In this document: positions 1 to 7,985 of the stretch, one piece after another | How positions within the stretch are numbered: the first letter of the stretch is position 1 | Layout of the letters: each line of letters opens with the position of its first letter | Origin: AG1 sp035559775 | Lineage (GTDB): Archaea > Thermoproteota > Thermoprotei_A > Sulfolobales > AG1 | DNA length: 64,000 nt | Assembly (NCBI GenBank): GCA_035559775.1 | Contig: DATMAU010000028.1 | Location: forward strand, 69,465-133,464 | Direction: 5' to 3' | Notes under the pieces: model-generated | Told to the model about the DNA's origin: nothing | What the model saw: the letters and a program-made list of their open reading frames with translations, nothing else | The model's database searches: none | Position numbers and translations under genes: made by a program

Positions 1-35
1 ACAGCCTGAGAGCGTACTATGATGAAGGTGAGAAG

Positions 36-638
36 ATGCAAGGCATGAAAAAGATCCTAGTGATAGGAGCTCTGATAGTAGTAGCGATAGGGCTCGCATA
101 TCCGCTAGCAGTCTCAGCTCTTTCTATAGCGGCTGGTAACCTTAGTAAACAAAGTCCCAATAACTATAACTCTATGGAAATCTCTAACAACGATCTTGAG
201 GATGGTCATTACGCGTTCGCTAAACATATCGCTGTCCAGAAGCGCGGCGAAGACCACGATGATCGAGAAGATCATTCCCATGTGACTGGGAGGACGGTGC
301 TTTCAGCATCGATCAATATAACTAATACCAACATACCCAACGTGTCGGTCGGCGATAAAGCCTCGTTAGTGCTCCTCAAGAAAGGAGGCAACTATAGCCT
401 GTTATTGCTTGTGAAAGCTAAGAGTAGCAAGCATGTATACCTAGCTAAGGTGAACATAACAAACCTTACAGTAAGCTCTGATAAAATCTCGATAGATGGT
501 TACATAAATAGGAGCAATGTGCCAGGGTTCATCAACGGCTCCCAAATATCTATAGAGGTTAAGATAGGGTTTGCCAGCATAGCCTCAGGATCCTATCAGC
601 TTAGCGGCGATGTTCTAAGCATCATATTTAAGAGGTAG
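36..638 (+). CDS. Secreted or membrane-anchored hypothetical protein
   Basis: I do not recognise a family. The 200-residue product opens with a basic Met-Lys-Lys segment and a hydrophobic stretch (about residues 7-30) typical of a signal peptide or N-terminal anchor. The rest is polar and beta-prone, with eight N-x-S/T sequons, so it is probably a glycosylated extracellular domain. A short His/Asp/Glu-rich patch lies near residues 72-82. A GGTG motif at 27-30 precedes the ATG at 36; an in-frame ATG at 45 gives a more typical signal peptide and is an equally good start. It ends convergent with pcc1, with T-rich stretches between the two. Confidence 0.6.
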   Translation: MQGMKKILVIGALIVVAIGLAYPLAVSALSIAAGNLSKQSPNNYNSMEISNNDLEDGHYAFAKHIAVQKRGEDHDDREDHSHVTGRTVLSASINITNTNIPNVSVGDKASLVLLKKGGNYSLLLLVKAKSSKHVYLAKVNITNLTVSSDKISIDGYINRSNVPGFINGSQISIEVKIGFASIASGSYQLSGDVLSIIFKR

Positions 639-644
639 GGTAGA

Positions 645-680
645 TCTTTTTTAATTATAGCGGGTGTTTTTTAATATTTT
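645..680 (+). terminator. T-rich transcription stop
   Basis: Two T-runs (a six-T run near 648-654 and another near 667-673) follow the stop codon of the secreted-protein gene. Runs of T on the coding strand are the usual archaeal intrinsic termination signal. No hairpin is evident. Confidence 0.45.
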
Positions 681-737
681 GTAACAGATCCCTTATATTG
701 TTTATAGTTTAACCAGGTCATGACTCTGATCTTGTCG

Positions 738-983
738 CTATTTAGAGTTTTCCAGGCTCTTTATAGTGCTGTTTATCAGCATTAATACCTCATCAGCTGT
801 TGATCTGCATGTGAGTATCCTATCTTCAGAGCATTCGAAAACTATATATATGGATCCTTCCTTCTTCTCCATATGTATAACAACCCCATTGGGCATATCT
901 ATGTTATCAGGCTCTAGAGACTTGATCACGACATATGGATCTAGATCCCCAGTATTTATTTCTACCTCGACCCTGACGATCAT
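738..983 (-). CDS. pcc1: KEOPS complex subunit Pcc1
   Basis: An 81-residue protein of Pcc1 size and pattern: an N-terminal beta-strand of alternating hydrophobics, a middle strand, and a C-terminal helix containing Ser-Thr-Ala-Asp-Glu. Pcc1 dimerises and docks on Kae1 in the KEOPS complex, which makes the t6A modification at position 37 of ANN-decoding tRNAs. Its ATG overlaps the upstream gene's stop (ATGA). It is the third gene of rps15-cdc45-pcc1, an arrangement I recall from other archaea (for example Thermococcus), which supports the call for such a short protein. Confidence 0.75.
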   Translation of the reverse strand: MIVRVEVEINTGDLDPYVVIKSLEPDNIDMPNGVVIHMEKKEGSIYIVFECSEDRILTCRSTADEVLMLINSTIKSLENSK

Positions 984-2158
984 TGCAATGAGCTAACCAC
1001 CTCAGCAGCCTCCTGAACACTCTCAACAACTGCTAGCCCGCCTGGTGTTATCCTAAGCCCTTTCATAGATACAGGATCTATTGTTTTATCAACAGGTATA
1101 GCGTATCCCCCCTCTATCTCGTAGACAGCATAGCCGTTATAATGTGAAAGCAACGCCAGTATTTTATGTACAGGCCATATTATGTTTACAGAGATCCTAG
1201 GATATATAGTCACTACCCTGCCCTTTACTGAATATGTGGACACCTTCTTGCTCTTATCAATAATATCCTTTAGATAGTCAATAATCCCTTTTTTATGATC
1301 TAGACACCTATATGCTATTCTGGACAGCCCTGGCATGCCTGTTGATATGTAGGATGAGATCTCCGGAGATCCGTTTGCTATAGAGGCTAGCAAGCATATA
1401 TGAAGCTCATAAGGATCTATAAAGGGGTATTCATCCCAGTAGACAGGTTTCAGCCCCATTGAGACTAGCTCTAACCCTGTCAGATCGTTGATGGTTTTTG
1501 AGATTCTCTTAAGCGCCTCCCTATCGCTCTGCTGTATAGAGCTCATAATCTCCGAAGCTTTCGAGGGGTTGCCCGTGACTCCTGGTATATAGGGATCCAG
1601 AGTGTTCTCAAAGACATATGATAAGCTGTCCCAGACCCCATAACCCATGACCTTCAACCCATCCTTTATATGGCTAGAATCCGGGCCAAAGATCTCTCCA
1701 AGGCTAGAGATAACCTTATCATCAACACTGGATAGGAGGTTTTTTGAAAAGGAAGCCATATGGCCGGCTACAGCAGCGCCCCTAAGCTCTCTCGGAACTT
1801 GGTAAAACTGCGAGACCGCTTCTAAGACTTCTTGGGATATAGATCCAGTTGCATATATGATCGTCCATTCACCGATCTTCAGACCTTCATCCCTCCTTCT
1901 AAGGATAACCAGACCTCCCCCACCCCTAGGGGGTTTTGAACCTATTATGAGCGAAGCATCGGGCGGTGTTATTGTTAGGAGTGCTGATGCTGAGGATACC
2001 CCTACATCAATCCTATGTGCGTTCATCAATCTAATAACTATAGATGCGGCTATTACTGAATCTATATCGTGTGAGACATAGATCTCGCAGTACTTCTTAT
2101 CAAGAAGTTTTTTAAAGAACTCGCTGATAATACCTCGACCGCCGCTTTGCTGATCCAA
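980..2158 (-). CDS. Cdc45/RecJ-like DHH-family replication protein
   Basis: 392 residues. The N-terminal motif Ser-His-Asp-Ile-Asp-Ser-Val (about residues 29-35) is a degenerate form of the first DHH phosphoesterase motif, and no intact DHH triplet is visible. In archaea the gene between rps15 and pcc1 encodes the RecJ/GAN/Cdc45 homologue that binds GINS and MCM in the replicative helicase. Euryarchaeal GAN is an active exonuclease, whereas crenarchaeal RecJdbh/Cdc45 lacks key metal ligands. The degenerate motif here suggests an inactive, structural Cdc45. It starts 3 bp after rps15 and overlaps pcc1 by 4 bp, so translation is probably coupled. Confidence 0.72.
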   Translation of the reverse strand: MDQQSGGRGIISEFFKKLLDKKYCEIYVSHDIDSVIAASIVIRLMNAHRIDVGVSSASALLTITPPDASLIIGSKPPRGGGGLVILRRRDEGLKIGEWTIIYATGSISQEVLEAVSQFYQVPRELRGAAVAGHMASFSKNLLSSVDDKVISSLGEIFGPDSSHIKDGLKVMGYGVWDSLSYVFENTLDPYIPGVTGNPSKASEIMSSIQQSDREALKRISKTINDLTGLELVSMGLKPVYWDEYPFIDPYELHICLLASIANGSPEISSYISTGMPGLSRIAYRCLDHKKGIIDYLKDIIDKSKKVSTYSVKGRVVTIYPRISVNIIWPVHKILALLSHYNGYAVYEIEGGYAIPVDKTIDPVSMKGLRITPGGLAVVESVQEAAEVVSSLQ

Positions 2159-2161
2159 TAG

Positions 2162-2641
2162 CTAGCTCCCAGCCTTTCCAACGGTTACCTGCTGTGCAAC
2201 TAGAAGCTTTGCCCTTTCCCTATCATACTCCCAATCTGGCGGTAGTTTCCCAACCCTTTTGTAGTATTTAACCAGCCTCCTTATCTTTGACTCTATTTCT
2301 ACCAGACCTCTCTTCGAGTGAATATCCTTGGGGTGCTCTTCAAGGTGTCTTAAGAGGTTCACAGCACGCTTTATAAGGTTGAATAGATCCTCTGGGATCT
2401 CTGGGGCAAGCCCGTGCTTCTCAAGAACCTTTGTCAGCTTCACACCGAGAACCGATTTTGTGAGGGGAACGCCATACTGATCCCTTAGTATAAGGCCTAT
2501 CATTGAGGGCTGGTACCCCATCTTGCTAAGCTCAACAATAACTGTCTCTATCTCCTCTGGCCTCATTTTAACCCATTTTGGAGGCCCGGCTCTCACAGGC
2601 CTCGTCGAGTGCGACTGCCCCTTATCCCTCTTTCTATTCAA
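2162..2641 (-). CDS. rps15: 30S ribosomal protein uS15
   Basis: 159 residues with the archaeal/eukaryotic S15 pattern: a basic N-terminal extension with Gly-Pro-Pro-Lys-Trp, a helical domain around Gly-Leu-Ile-Leu-Arg-Asp-Gln-Tyr-Gly, and a C-terminal S15 core ending in Arg-Val-Gly-Lys-Leu-Pro-Pro-Asp-Trp. It binds the central domain of 16S rRNA. A TATA-like element near 2672-2682 (minus strand) would place transcription about 10 nt before the ATG. It is first in the operon with the Cdc45-like gene and pcc1. Confidence 0.95.
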   Translation of the reverse strand: MNRKRDKGQSHSTRPVRAGPPKWVKMRPEEIETVIVELSKMGYQPSMIGLILRDQYGVPLTKSVLGVKLTKVLEKHGLAPEIPEDLFNLIKRAVNLLRHLEEHPKDIHSKRGLVEIESKIRRLVKYYKRVGKLPPDWEYDRERAKLLVAQQVTVGKAGS

Positions 2642-2753
2642 ACAAACACCAAAAGAAGAATAGTGAGGAGAAATATAAAAATTCTCTATAAGACGGGATA
2701 AAAAGATGGTAGAGCTATTTCTAAGGGGCCTCGCTTGGGTTCTATCTTCAGGT

Positions 2754-3407
2754 CTAGGAAACCTTTGTCTCTGCCTTGCTCTCGGCTGTAGATACTGAGG
2801 GTAGTTCTGGGAAGCTCTCCTTCATCCTCTGCTCGGCAACGATCCTGGCCTCCTCAAGGATCTTCCTAGCCTCTGGCGATGAGTATGTAGCCTCTGTGAA
2901 GCCCACGCCGAGACCCTCGCCGCTCTCTGTTACCACCTCTCTCAGGCTCTCCTCAAGCTCTATCATCTCGTAAGAGAACTCAGGCATTATTCCTCTGACA
3001 AGTCCTCTGAGCTCTCTAACAACACCTATCACCGGTGCTAGCTGCACGAAAGCCTCACCCATTAGAACTACTGTCTCTATCCTCATCGAGATCTGCTCAA
3101 GCGCGATCTGGACCACTGTTAGCTGTTTAACAGCCTTCCTTATCTCCGCTATCTCGTTGGCAAGCATAGTGGCCCTCGTTGTATCCTTAGATATGAGGGC
3201 GTCAACCACTCTCTCGAATAGTACCCTGTCTCTCTCCTTCATCCTCTCAAGCTGGATCCCTATCCTGCTGGCTAGCCCCTTTATCTTGTAGTTAGCCATT
3301 AGGAGCTTATACTTTATAGGCTCTCTCTTGGCAAAGGCTTTTCTAAGCTTCTCACCAACACTCTCCCCGCCCTCCCATCTCTTGGCTATGTCGACTATGT
3401 TTCCCAC
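2754..3407 (-). CDS. ESCRT-III-like cell division protein (CdvB family)
   Basis: 217 residues, mostly alpha-helical and charged, with the Snf7/CdvB core: a basic helix 1 (Arg/Lys-rich, residues 20-45), the Leu-Ala-Asn-Glu-Ile-Ala-Glu-Ile segment, a long hydrophobic middle helix, and an acidic C-terminal region. These proteins polymerise on the membrane at the division site with CdvA and are disassembled by the AAA ATPase CdvC/Vps4. I see neither the C-terminal winged helix nor cdvA/cdvC neighbours, so this looks like a CdvB1/CdvB2-type paralogue rather than operonic CdvB. The start is GTG, preceded by GAGGTG at 3418-3423. Confidence 0.88.
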   Translation of the reverse strand: MGNIVDIAKRWEGGESVGEKLRKAFAKREPIKYKLLMANYKIKGLASRIGIQLERMKERDRVLFERVVDALISKDTTRATMLANEIAEIRKAVKQLTVVQIALEQISMRIETVVLMGEAFVQLAPVIGVVRELRGLVRGIMPEFSYEMIELEESLREVVTESGEGLGVGFTEATYSSPEARKILEEARIVAEQRMKESFPELPSVSTAESKAETKVS

Positions 3408-3445
3408 TTATCTACACACCTCGAATAGTATGCTTTTACTCTCCA

Positions 3446-3456
3446 GGGTATTTAAG
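3446..3456 (-). promoter_or_regulatory. TATA box of the CdvB-family gene
   Basis: On the minus strand the element reads CTTAAATACCC, centred about 26 bp before a predicted start near 3425. This gives an 18-nt leader containing GAGGTG ahead of the GTG start at 3407. Position and sequence fit an archaeal TATA box; no mapped transcript supports it. Confidence 0.45.
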
Positions 3457-3538
3457 ACAAACCCCCAATTGGACCTTTAATCATAGTCATACTCGAATAA
3501 ACCGCGGGCTGAAATACTACGAAAAGTCCGGCAGATTA

Positions 3539-4540
3539 CTATGGAAGGATCATTATCTTACCGTCTCTCTCGCTAGAGAACAGGTTTCTAAGAGCATCAA
3601 CCCCACGGTCTAGATCATAGCTCCTCCATATCTTCACCCTGAGCTTCCTCTCCTCAGCCATTCTAATGAGATCCAGCATCTCTCTTCTCGTACCGCCTGT
3701 CGATCCTATTATCCTCAGCTGCTTCGAATAAACCTCCCTTATCGAGACTTTGAGCTCATCACCTGTCAGAGCACCGAAGGTCACGATCCTGCCGTTAGTT
3801 CCTAAAAGCTTAATGCTCTTCGATATTGTCTGGGTTCCCTGGGGATCTACAACCACATCGGCCATCAAACCGCCCGAGATCCTCTCCACAGCCTTATACG
3901 CGTTATCAAGATCAACAACCTCGTCAGCACCAAGCTCTCTTAACCACTGCTTCCTAGTCACCGCAATAACCCTAGCTCCCATGATCTTAGCGAGCTGGAC
4001 AGCAAACATACCTGTATTGCCCGAAGCGCCAACCACAACAACAATCTCTCCAGGTGATACAGAGGATAATCTAAGAGCATGATACGCTGTTAAAGCCCCA
4101 ATCGATAGGCTTGCAGCGAGCTCCCACTCAATATTATCACTCACCTTAAACACGTTCTTGGCTGGGACTACAGCGTATTCAGCATAGCCGCCGTTGGAGG
4201 CTACTCCTATAATTCCTCCTTTTCTGCATAGCATCTCCTGACCTGCGAGGCACATATCGCATGAACCATCGAATAGCCTGCTGTAAACAGCAACCCTATC
4301 CCCTGGTTTTACCTCTCTAACATGGTCGCCCACGGCTTCCACTACTCCTGCGAACTCTGCCCCCGGTATGTGGGGGATTGGTGTTACGTTCCTTATACTC
4401 ACTACAGTAGCATAGTCGATCGGATTCACACTAGCTGCTTTCACTCTTATGAGAACAGAGTGGGGATCTAGCTGGGGTCTCTCAACATCCATTACTCTTA
4501 GGTTCTCCAGCCCGTTCTTATCAAAAACCAACGCTCTCAT
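3539..4540 (-). CDS. MDR-family NAD(P)H-dependent oxidoreductase without a catalytic zinc site
   Basis: A medium-chain dehydrogenase/reductase of 333 residues with a Rossmann glycine motif (Gly-Ala-Ser-Gly-Asn-Thr-Gly, middle of the chain). The structural zinc lobe is kept in the Asp-x2-Cys-x2-Cys-x7-Cys form, with Asp replacing the first Cys. The catalytic zinc ligands appear absent: the usual Cys is Asn in Val-Asn-Pro-Ile-Asp, and Gly-His-Glu is Gly-Ala-Glu. This pattern fits zinc-independent enoyl/quinone reductases better than alcohol dehydrogenases; acryloyl-CoA reductase of Sulfolobales is one relative. I place the start at the internal ATG because GGAGGG lies 8 nt upstream of it. It is monocistronic. 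Confidence 0.8.
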   Translation of the reverse strand: MRALVFDKNGLENLRVMDVERPQLDPHSVLIRVKAASVNPIDYATVVSIRNVTPIPHIPGAEFAGVVEAVGDHVREVKPGDRVAVYSRLFDGSCDMCLAGQEMLCRKGGIIGVASNGGYAEYAVVPAKNVFKVSDNIEWELAASLSIGALTAYHALRLSSVSPGEIVVVVGASGNTGMFAVQLAKIMGARVIAVTRKQWLRELGADEVVDLDNAYKAVERISGGLMADVVVDPQGTQTISKSIKLLGTNGRIVTFGALTGDELKVSIREVYSKQLRIIGSTGGTRREMLDLIRMAEERKLRVKIWRSYDLDRGVDALRNLFSSERDGKIMILP

Positions 4541-4586
4541 TGCAAAGCCCTCCATATATCGCTTCTTGGAAAATAAATATAGCTTT

Positions 4587-5003
4587 CTATCTGCTCGACG
4601 AGATGAGCTCTATGATTGTTGATAATAGTCTCTCTGACGCTGATACTCTCTTCTCGAGGCTAGATATGCTTTTATTAATGCTCTGCATATACTGTGACTC
4701 AACGCTTCTCCTAAGATCCTCCATCTCCCTGTTGATATTGTTCAAAACAACCTGGTAGGCGTCGACTAGGTTCCTAAGCCTTTTGAGATCCTGAGAGACA
4801 GCCTTATACCTCGCATCTAGATCGTGGGTTAACATATAACCCAGTATCAAGAACGGCACGAAGATCGATAAGTAGAGGGAGACAGGCGATCTGGGGTCGT
4901 TGAAAACCACACCTATAGAGGGGATTCCCAGGAATTCCCACGAAGCGTAGAGCATAGCAATGGCTGAGAACGACGCTACCAGTGATGAGATAAGCCACCT
5001 CAT
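4587..5003 (-). CDS. Small membrane protein with C-terminal coiled coil
   Basis: No family recognised. It has two predicted membrane segments (about residues 3-23 and 37-56), then a charged helical region of about 80 residues with heptad-like Leu/Ile/Val spacing, consistent with a cytoplasmic coiled coil. The ATG at 5001-5003 is preferred over one 27 nt upstream because GGTGAG immediately precedes it. It lies 46 bp upstream of, and in the same direction as, the dehydrogenase gene, so co-transcription is possible. Confidence 0.6.
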   Translation of the reverse strand: MRWLISSLVASFSAIAMLYASWEFLGIPSIGVVFNDPRSPVSLYLSIFVPFLILGYMLTHDLDARYKAVSQDLKRLRNLVDAYQVVLNNINREMEDLRRSVESQYMQSINKSISSLEKRVSASERLLSTIIELISSSR

Positions 5004-5831
5004 CTCCTCACCAGTACCGCAGTATCCCAAAGGCTAATAAGGGTTTGGGTTAGTACCACATGTCTCTACGGATTCAGGTTACCCGCATACAGGTATGCTA
5101 TAGGTAGCTTCTTAGCATTACTTCCATTTCCACATTTCTCGGATCACCCTGGCTCAGAGCAATCGGCATTGCTATTAGATATTACTATTAGATATTAAAA
5201 GTTAAATCGCCACAAGCGCCATTAACAATGATGATGAGTGTAGCCCGCAATAATGAGCCGATGAGTAAGCTTGATCCCACTGAACCTTATTTCTGGAGTT
5301 ATTTCGTCTCTATAATCCTTTATTCATTATAATTCCATAAGCAGAGGCTATTTTTCCTACTAACGTCAAAGAAAGATTTATTTGGTAGTGGTAGGAGCAG
5401 TGATCCAAACAATCCAGGTATTATCCTAGTGCGAGCTCTATTCCCAGATATCTATACACTAGGCAGAGGTCCCAGATATGAGGGTGGATCAAAGAACACT
5501 AACAAATATCCAGAGAATCAATCAAGGCGGCTGTAAATAGGGTCACCTAACGATACTGATTCCAATGATAGAGATCCTACAGCTCGTGGAGCCAATGACT
5601 GGGTAGTTAGTCTGTTTAATACCAATTGTTATATTGCTATGAAACCCTGGCTAGTTAAATGCTTCTGGTTAATAGATATTGGTGCGATGACCACGCCTAT
5701 TTTATATAGCTCCTTGCCTTTAATAGTATGAAAAGTGTGACTGAGATGGGATGGTCTCCTTTGTTCGAGATCTGCAATGGCTGCCGGCTCTTCATAACAA
5801 TCTCCGACGCTAGATATGGGGGTGTTAATGG
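5004..5831. other. Long intergenic region
   Basis: About 830 bp without a convincing gene. It holds a candidate C/D-box RNA (5229-5283) and a short stretch at about 5385-5450 resembling the core of the dispersed structured repeat (GGTAGTGGTAGGAGCAGTG followed by CCAA and ATCCAGG). A TATA-like TTTATATA at about 5701-5708 probably serves the downstream coiled-coil gene. A 46-codon frame from 5728 overlaps that gene and is probably chance. Confidence 0.5.
5229..5283 (+). ncRNA. Candidate C/D-box sRNA
   Basis: TGATGA occurs twice, overlapping, at 5229-5237 (box C). CGATGA at 5259-5264 could be box C', and CTGA at 5280-5283 box D. The box D' would be a weak ATGA at 5253-5256. The total of 55 nt is normal for archaeal C/D RNAs. 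The first guide contains TGTAGCCCGC, whose complement GCGGGCTACA I recall from a conserved crenarchaeal 16S segment near E. coli 1230. That match is not directly adjacent to box D', which weakens the case. Confidence 0.3.
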
Positions 5832-6725
5832 GTGGAGGAAGCTATCTATGCTGAGCTTGATAGGCTGAGAGAGGATCTTAGGATTCTCATGGAGAAGAGG
5901 GATAAGACTGGAGAAAGTTTTTCAAAACTGGTTGAGGAGAGAAGGAGACTCATATCAGAGCTCAGGGAACTAAAGGGGAGCTTGAGAGAGGTTAGAGAGA
6001 GCAAAGCTAGGCTTATAGAGATGGTGAGGGATCTCAGGGGGAGGCTTAAACAGGCTAGGGAGAGGCTGAAGAGCAGTGTTGCTAGGCTTGAAGAGATCAG
6101 GAGGGCGTATCCTGATCTCGAGAGGGCCGCAGGGGTTTCTATAACTTCCCTTAAGAGGAGGATAGACTCTCTGGAGTGGAAGATCATTACGGGCCAAGTG
6201 GATCCTGAGGAAGAGGAGGAGATCATTAGACAGGTAATGAGACTTGAAACACAGCTTGACAAGATCTTGAAGGCTAAGAATGTTAAGAACATGGTTACAG
6301 AGATAAGGGCTGAGATAGCGTCATCGAGACTTGAGATAGATGATATAAGGAGATCTATTGCTGAGGTCTCACGAGGTATTGATGAGATTAAGAAGAAGGA
6401 GAGCGAGCTTATAGGAGAGATAGAGAAGAGGAGGACAAGGATAGATGAGATCTCAAAGGAGCTTGACAGGCTTGCCGCAGACAGGTCAAAAATCTCTGAG
6501 GAGATTAGGAGAAAGAGGGAGGAGATACAGACACTTAGAAGCAGGTTAAGAGAGATCAGGACAGACCAGGATAAGAGATCTAGGCTCGAGAGGCTAGAGA
6601 TGCTGAAAAAGAAGGCTGAAGAGAAGCTATCCTCAGGAGAGAGGCTAACATTTGAGGAGTTACAAGCACTATATGGAGGGCTAGACGGAGAGAGCAATGA
6701 CACGGGTAGTGGAGAAAACCCCTGA
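5832..6725 (+). CDS. Long coiled-coil protein
   Basis: 297 residues, almost entirely Glu/Lys/Arg/Leu/Ile heptads, so it should form an extended coiled coil over nearly its full length. No catalytic motif is seen. The antisense strand is open because of this biased composition. It starts at GTG, and its 3' end overlaps the DUF373 gene by 29 bp, implying translational coupling and a joint function at the membrane. Similar archaeal proteins are often mis-annotated as phosphoserine phosphatase because of coiled-coil similarity, which is not supported here. Confidence 0.75.
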   Translation: MEEAIYAELDRLREDLRILMEKRDKTGESFSKLVEERRRLISELRELKGSLREVRESKARLIEMVRDLRGRLKQARERLKSSVARLEEIRRAYPDLERAAGVSITSLKRRIDSLEWKIITGQVDPEEEEEIIRQVMRLETQLDKILKAKNVKNMVTEIRAEIASSRLEIDDIRRSIAEVSRGIDEIKKKESELIGEIEKRRTRIDEISKELDRLAADRSKISEEIRRKREEIQTLRSRLREIRTDQDKRSRLERLEMLKKKAEEKLSSGERLTFEELQALYGGLDGESNDTGSGENP

Positions 6726-7818
6726 AAAAATATTGATAGTTGTTATAGATTATGACGATGATCTAGGGAGGGTAGGGATAGATACCCCAGTAGTTGGTGT
6801 AAAGAGAGTTTCTGAAATCGCTTTTAACTATGCCTTAGAGAGACCCGAGGATCCTGATGTTAATGCGCTTTTCACAGCTATAAAGATATATAGGGATATG
6901 AATGATCAAGGGTATAGGGTTGAGGTAGCAGCGATCTCGGGCGATCAGAGAGGAGGATTGAAAGCTGTTGAGAGGATCAGGAACCAGCTCATAGACGTGA
7001 TCAATCTAACAGGCTCGAAGTCAGTTATAGTGGTGTCAGACGGAGGCGAGGATGAGAAAGTTATCCCTGTTATAGAATCTATAGTACCGATCTTCTATGT
7101 CAAGACAGTGGTTATAGAACAGGCAAGGGCTGTTGAGCAGACATATATTCTTATCTGGAGGTATGTTAAGAAAATACTCAGCGAGCCCAGGCTCTCGAGG
7201 CTCGCCATAGGATACCCAGGGCTTCTCCTGATACTTATAGGCCTTATGCTTTTCTTCGATCTACTCCAACAAGCACTAATGGTTTCTCTAATCTTTCTCG
7301 GCGTTATTATGATAATCAAGGGCTTCAACCTAGAGGATGCTTTGATAAACATGTGGAAGAGAAATCCCAGCGGAACTATACTAGCCGCGGTAGGGGCCAT
7401 CGTTATGAGCATAGCAGTAATGCTCACCTGGTTCAGCCTAGCCCAGGCCCTGCTGACCCCTCAGAGGGATTTCAAGATCGTCGGCAACATTCTTGAGAAT
7501 GTCTCATGGCTATACGGCCTATCTATAGCAGTTCTCCTCCTCGGGCCTCTGATAAAAAGGATACTCTCTAGATCTATTAGAATGTGGAGATATGCAGTCC
7601 TACTAACAATGGTTATTATGTTCACATTACTCTTAAGAGATATAGGATTAGTGCTCCTCTCACTCCCCGACACAGCTACTACAAAGGATATCGTGGATGC
7701 CATGTGGAGTAGCAATACGTTCCAGGGGCTTATAACAATAGTCATAACAGTAATAATAGCATCCTCCCTACTCCAGCTAGTAGAAGTAACAATAACTAGG
7801 AGGAGAAAAAGTAAATAG
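6697..7818 (+). CDS. DUF373 family membrane protein
   Basis: 373 residues. The first 150 form a soluble alpha/beta domain starting with a Val-Val-Ile-Asp-Tyr-Asp-Asp-Asp-Leu-Gly motif and containing Val-Ser-Asp-Gly-Gly-Glu-Asp-Glu. About seven hydrophobic segments follow (roughly residues 170-370), with a basic C-terminal tail. This is the layout of the archaeal DUF373 family, whose function is unknown. The Asp-rich motif could bind metal or nucleotide; that is inference. The gene overlaps the upstream coiled-coil gene. Confidence 0.82.
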   Translation: MTRVVEKTPEKILIVVIDYDDDLGRVGIDTPVVGVKRVSEIAFNYALERPEDPDVNALFTAIKIYRDMNDQGYRVEVAAISGDQRGGLKAVERIRNQLIDVINLTGSKSVIVVSDGGEDEKVIPVIESIVPIFYVKTVVIEQARAVEQTYILIWRYVKKILSEPRLSRLAIGYPGLLLILIGLMLFFDLLQQALMVSLIFLGVIMIIKGFNLEDALINMWKRNPSGTILAAVGAIVMSIAVMLTWFSLAQALLTPQRDFKIVGNILENVSWLYGLSIAVLLLGPLIKRILSRSIRMWRYAVLLTMVIMFTLLLRDIGLVLLSLPDTATTKDIVDAMWSSNTFQGLITIVITVIIASSLLQLVEVTITRRRKSK

Positions 7819-7985
7819 CCATAATAACGAGTTACAGATCCCTCCTACACATCTATAAGGTTTCGATAGACCCAACACCTCATAACCTCCAGTATACTAA
7901 CACATCTACTTATCCTTATGACATCTTTATCAGAGTATAGTAGGAGGTATTCTGCTATAAAGCAAGAGGTTTCTAAGTTTTAGGT

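Noticed and set aside
5728..5868. 46-codon frame just before the coiled-coil gene
   Set aside because: It overlaps the coiled-coil start, lacks a ribosome binding site, and has no similarity that I can see; short frames of this size are expected by chance.
5846..6703. 285-codon antisense frame opposite the coiled-coil gene
   Set aside because: A Ser/Leu-rich shadow caused by the Glu/Lys/Arg-rich coiled-coil codons; the coding strand gives a sensible protein overlapping DUF373.
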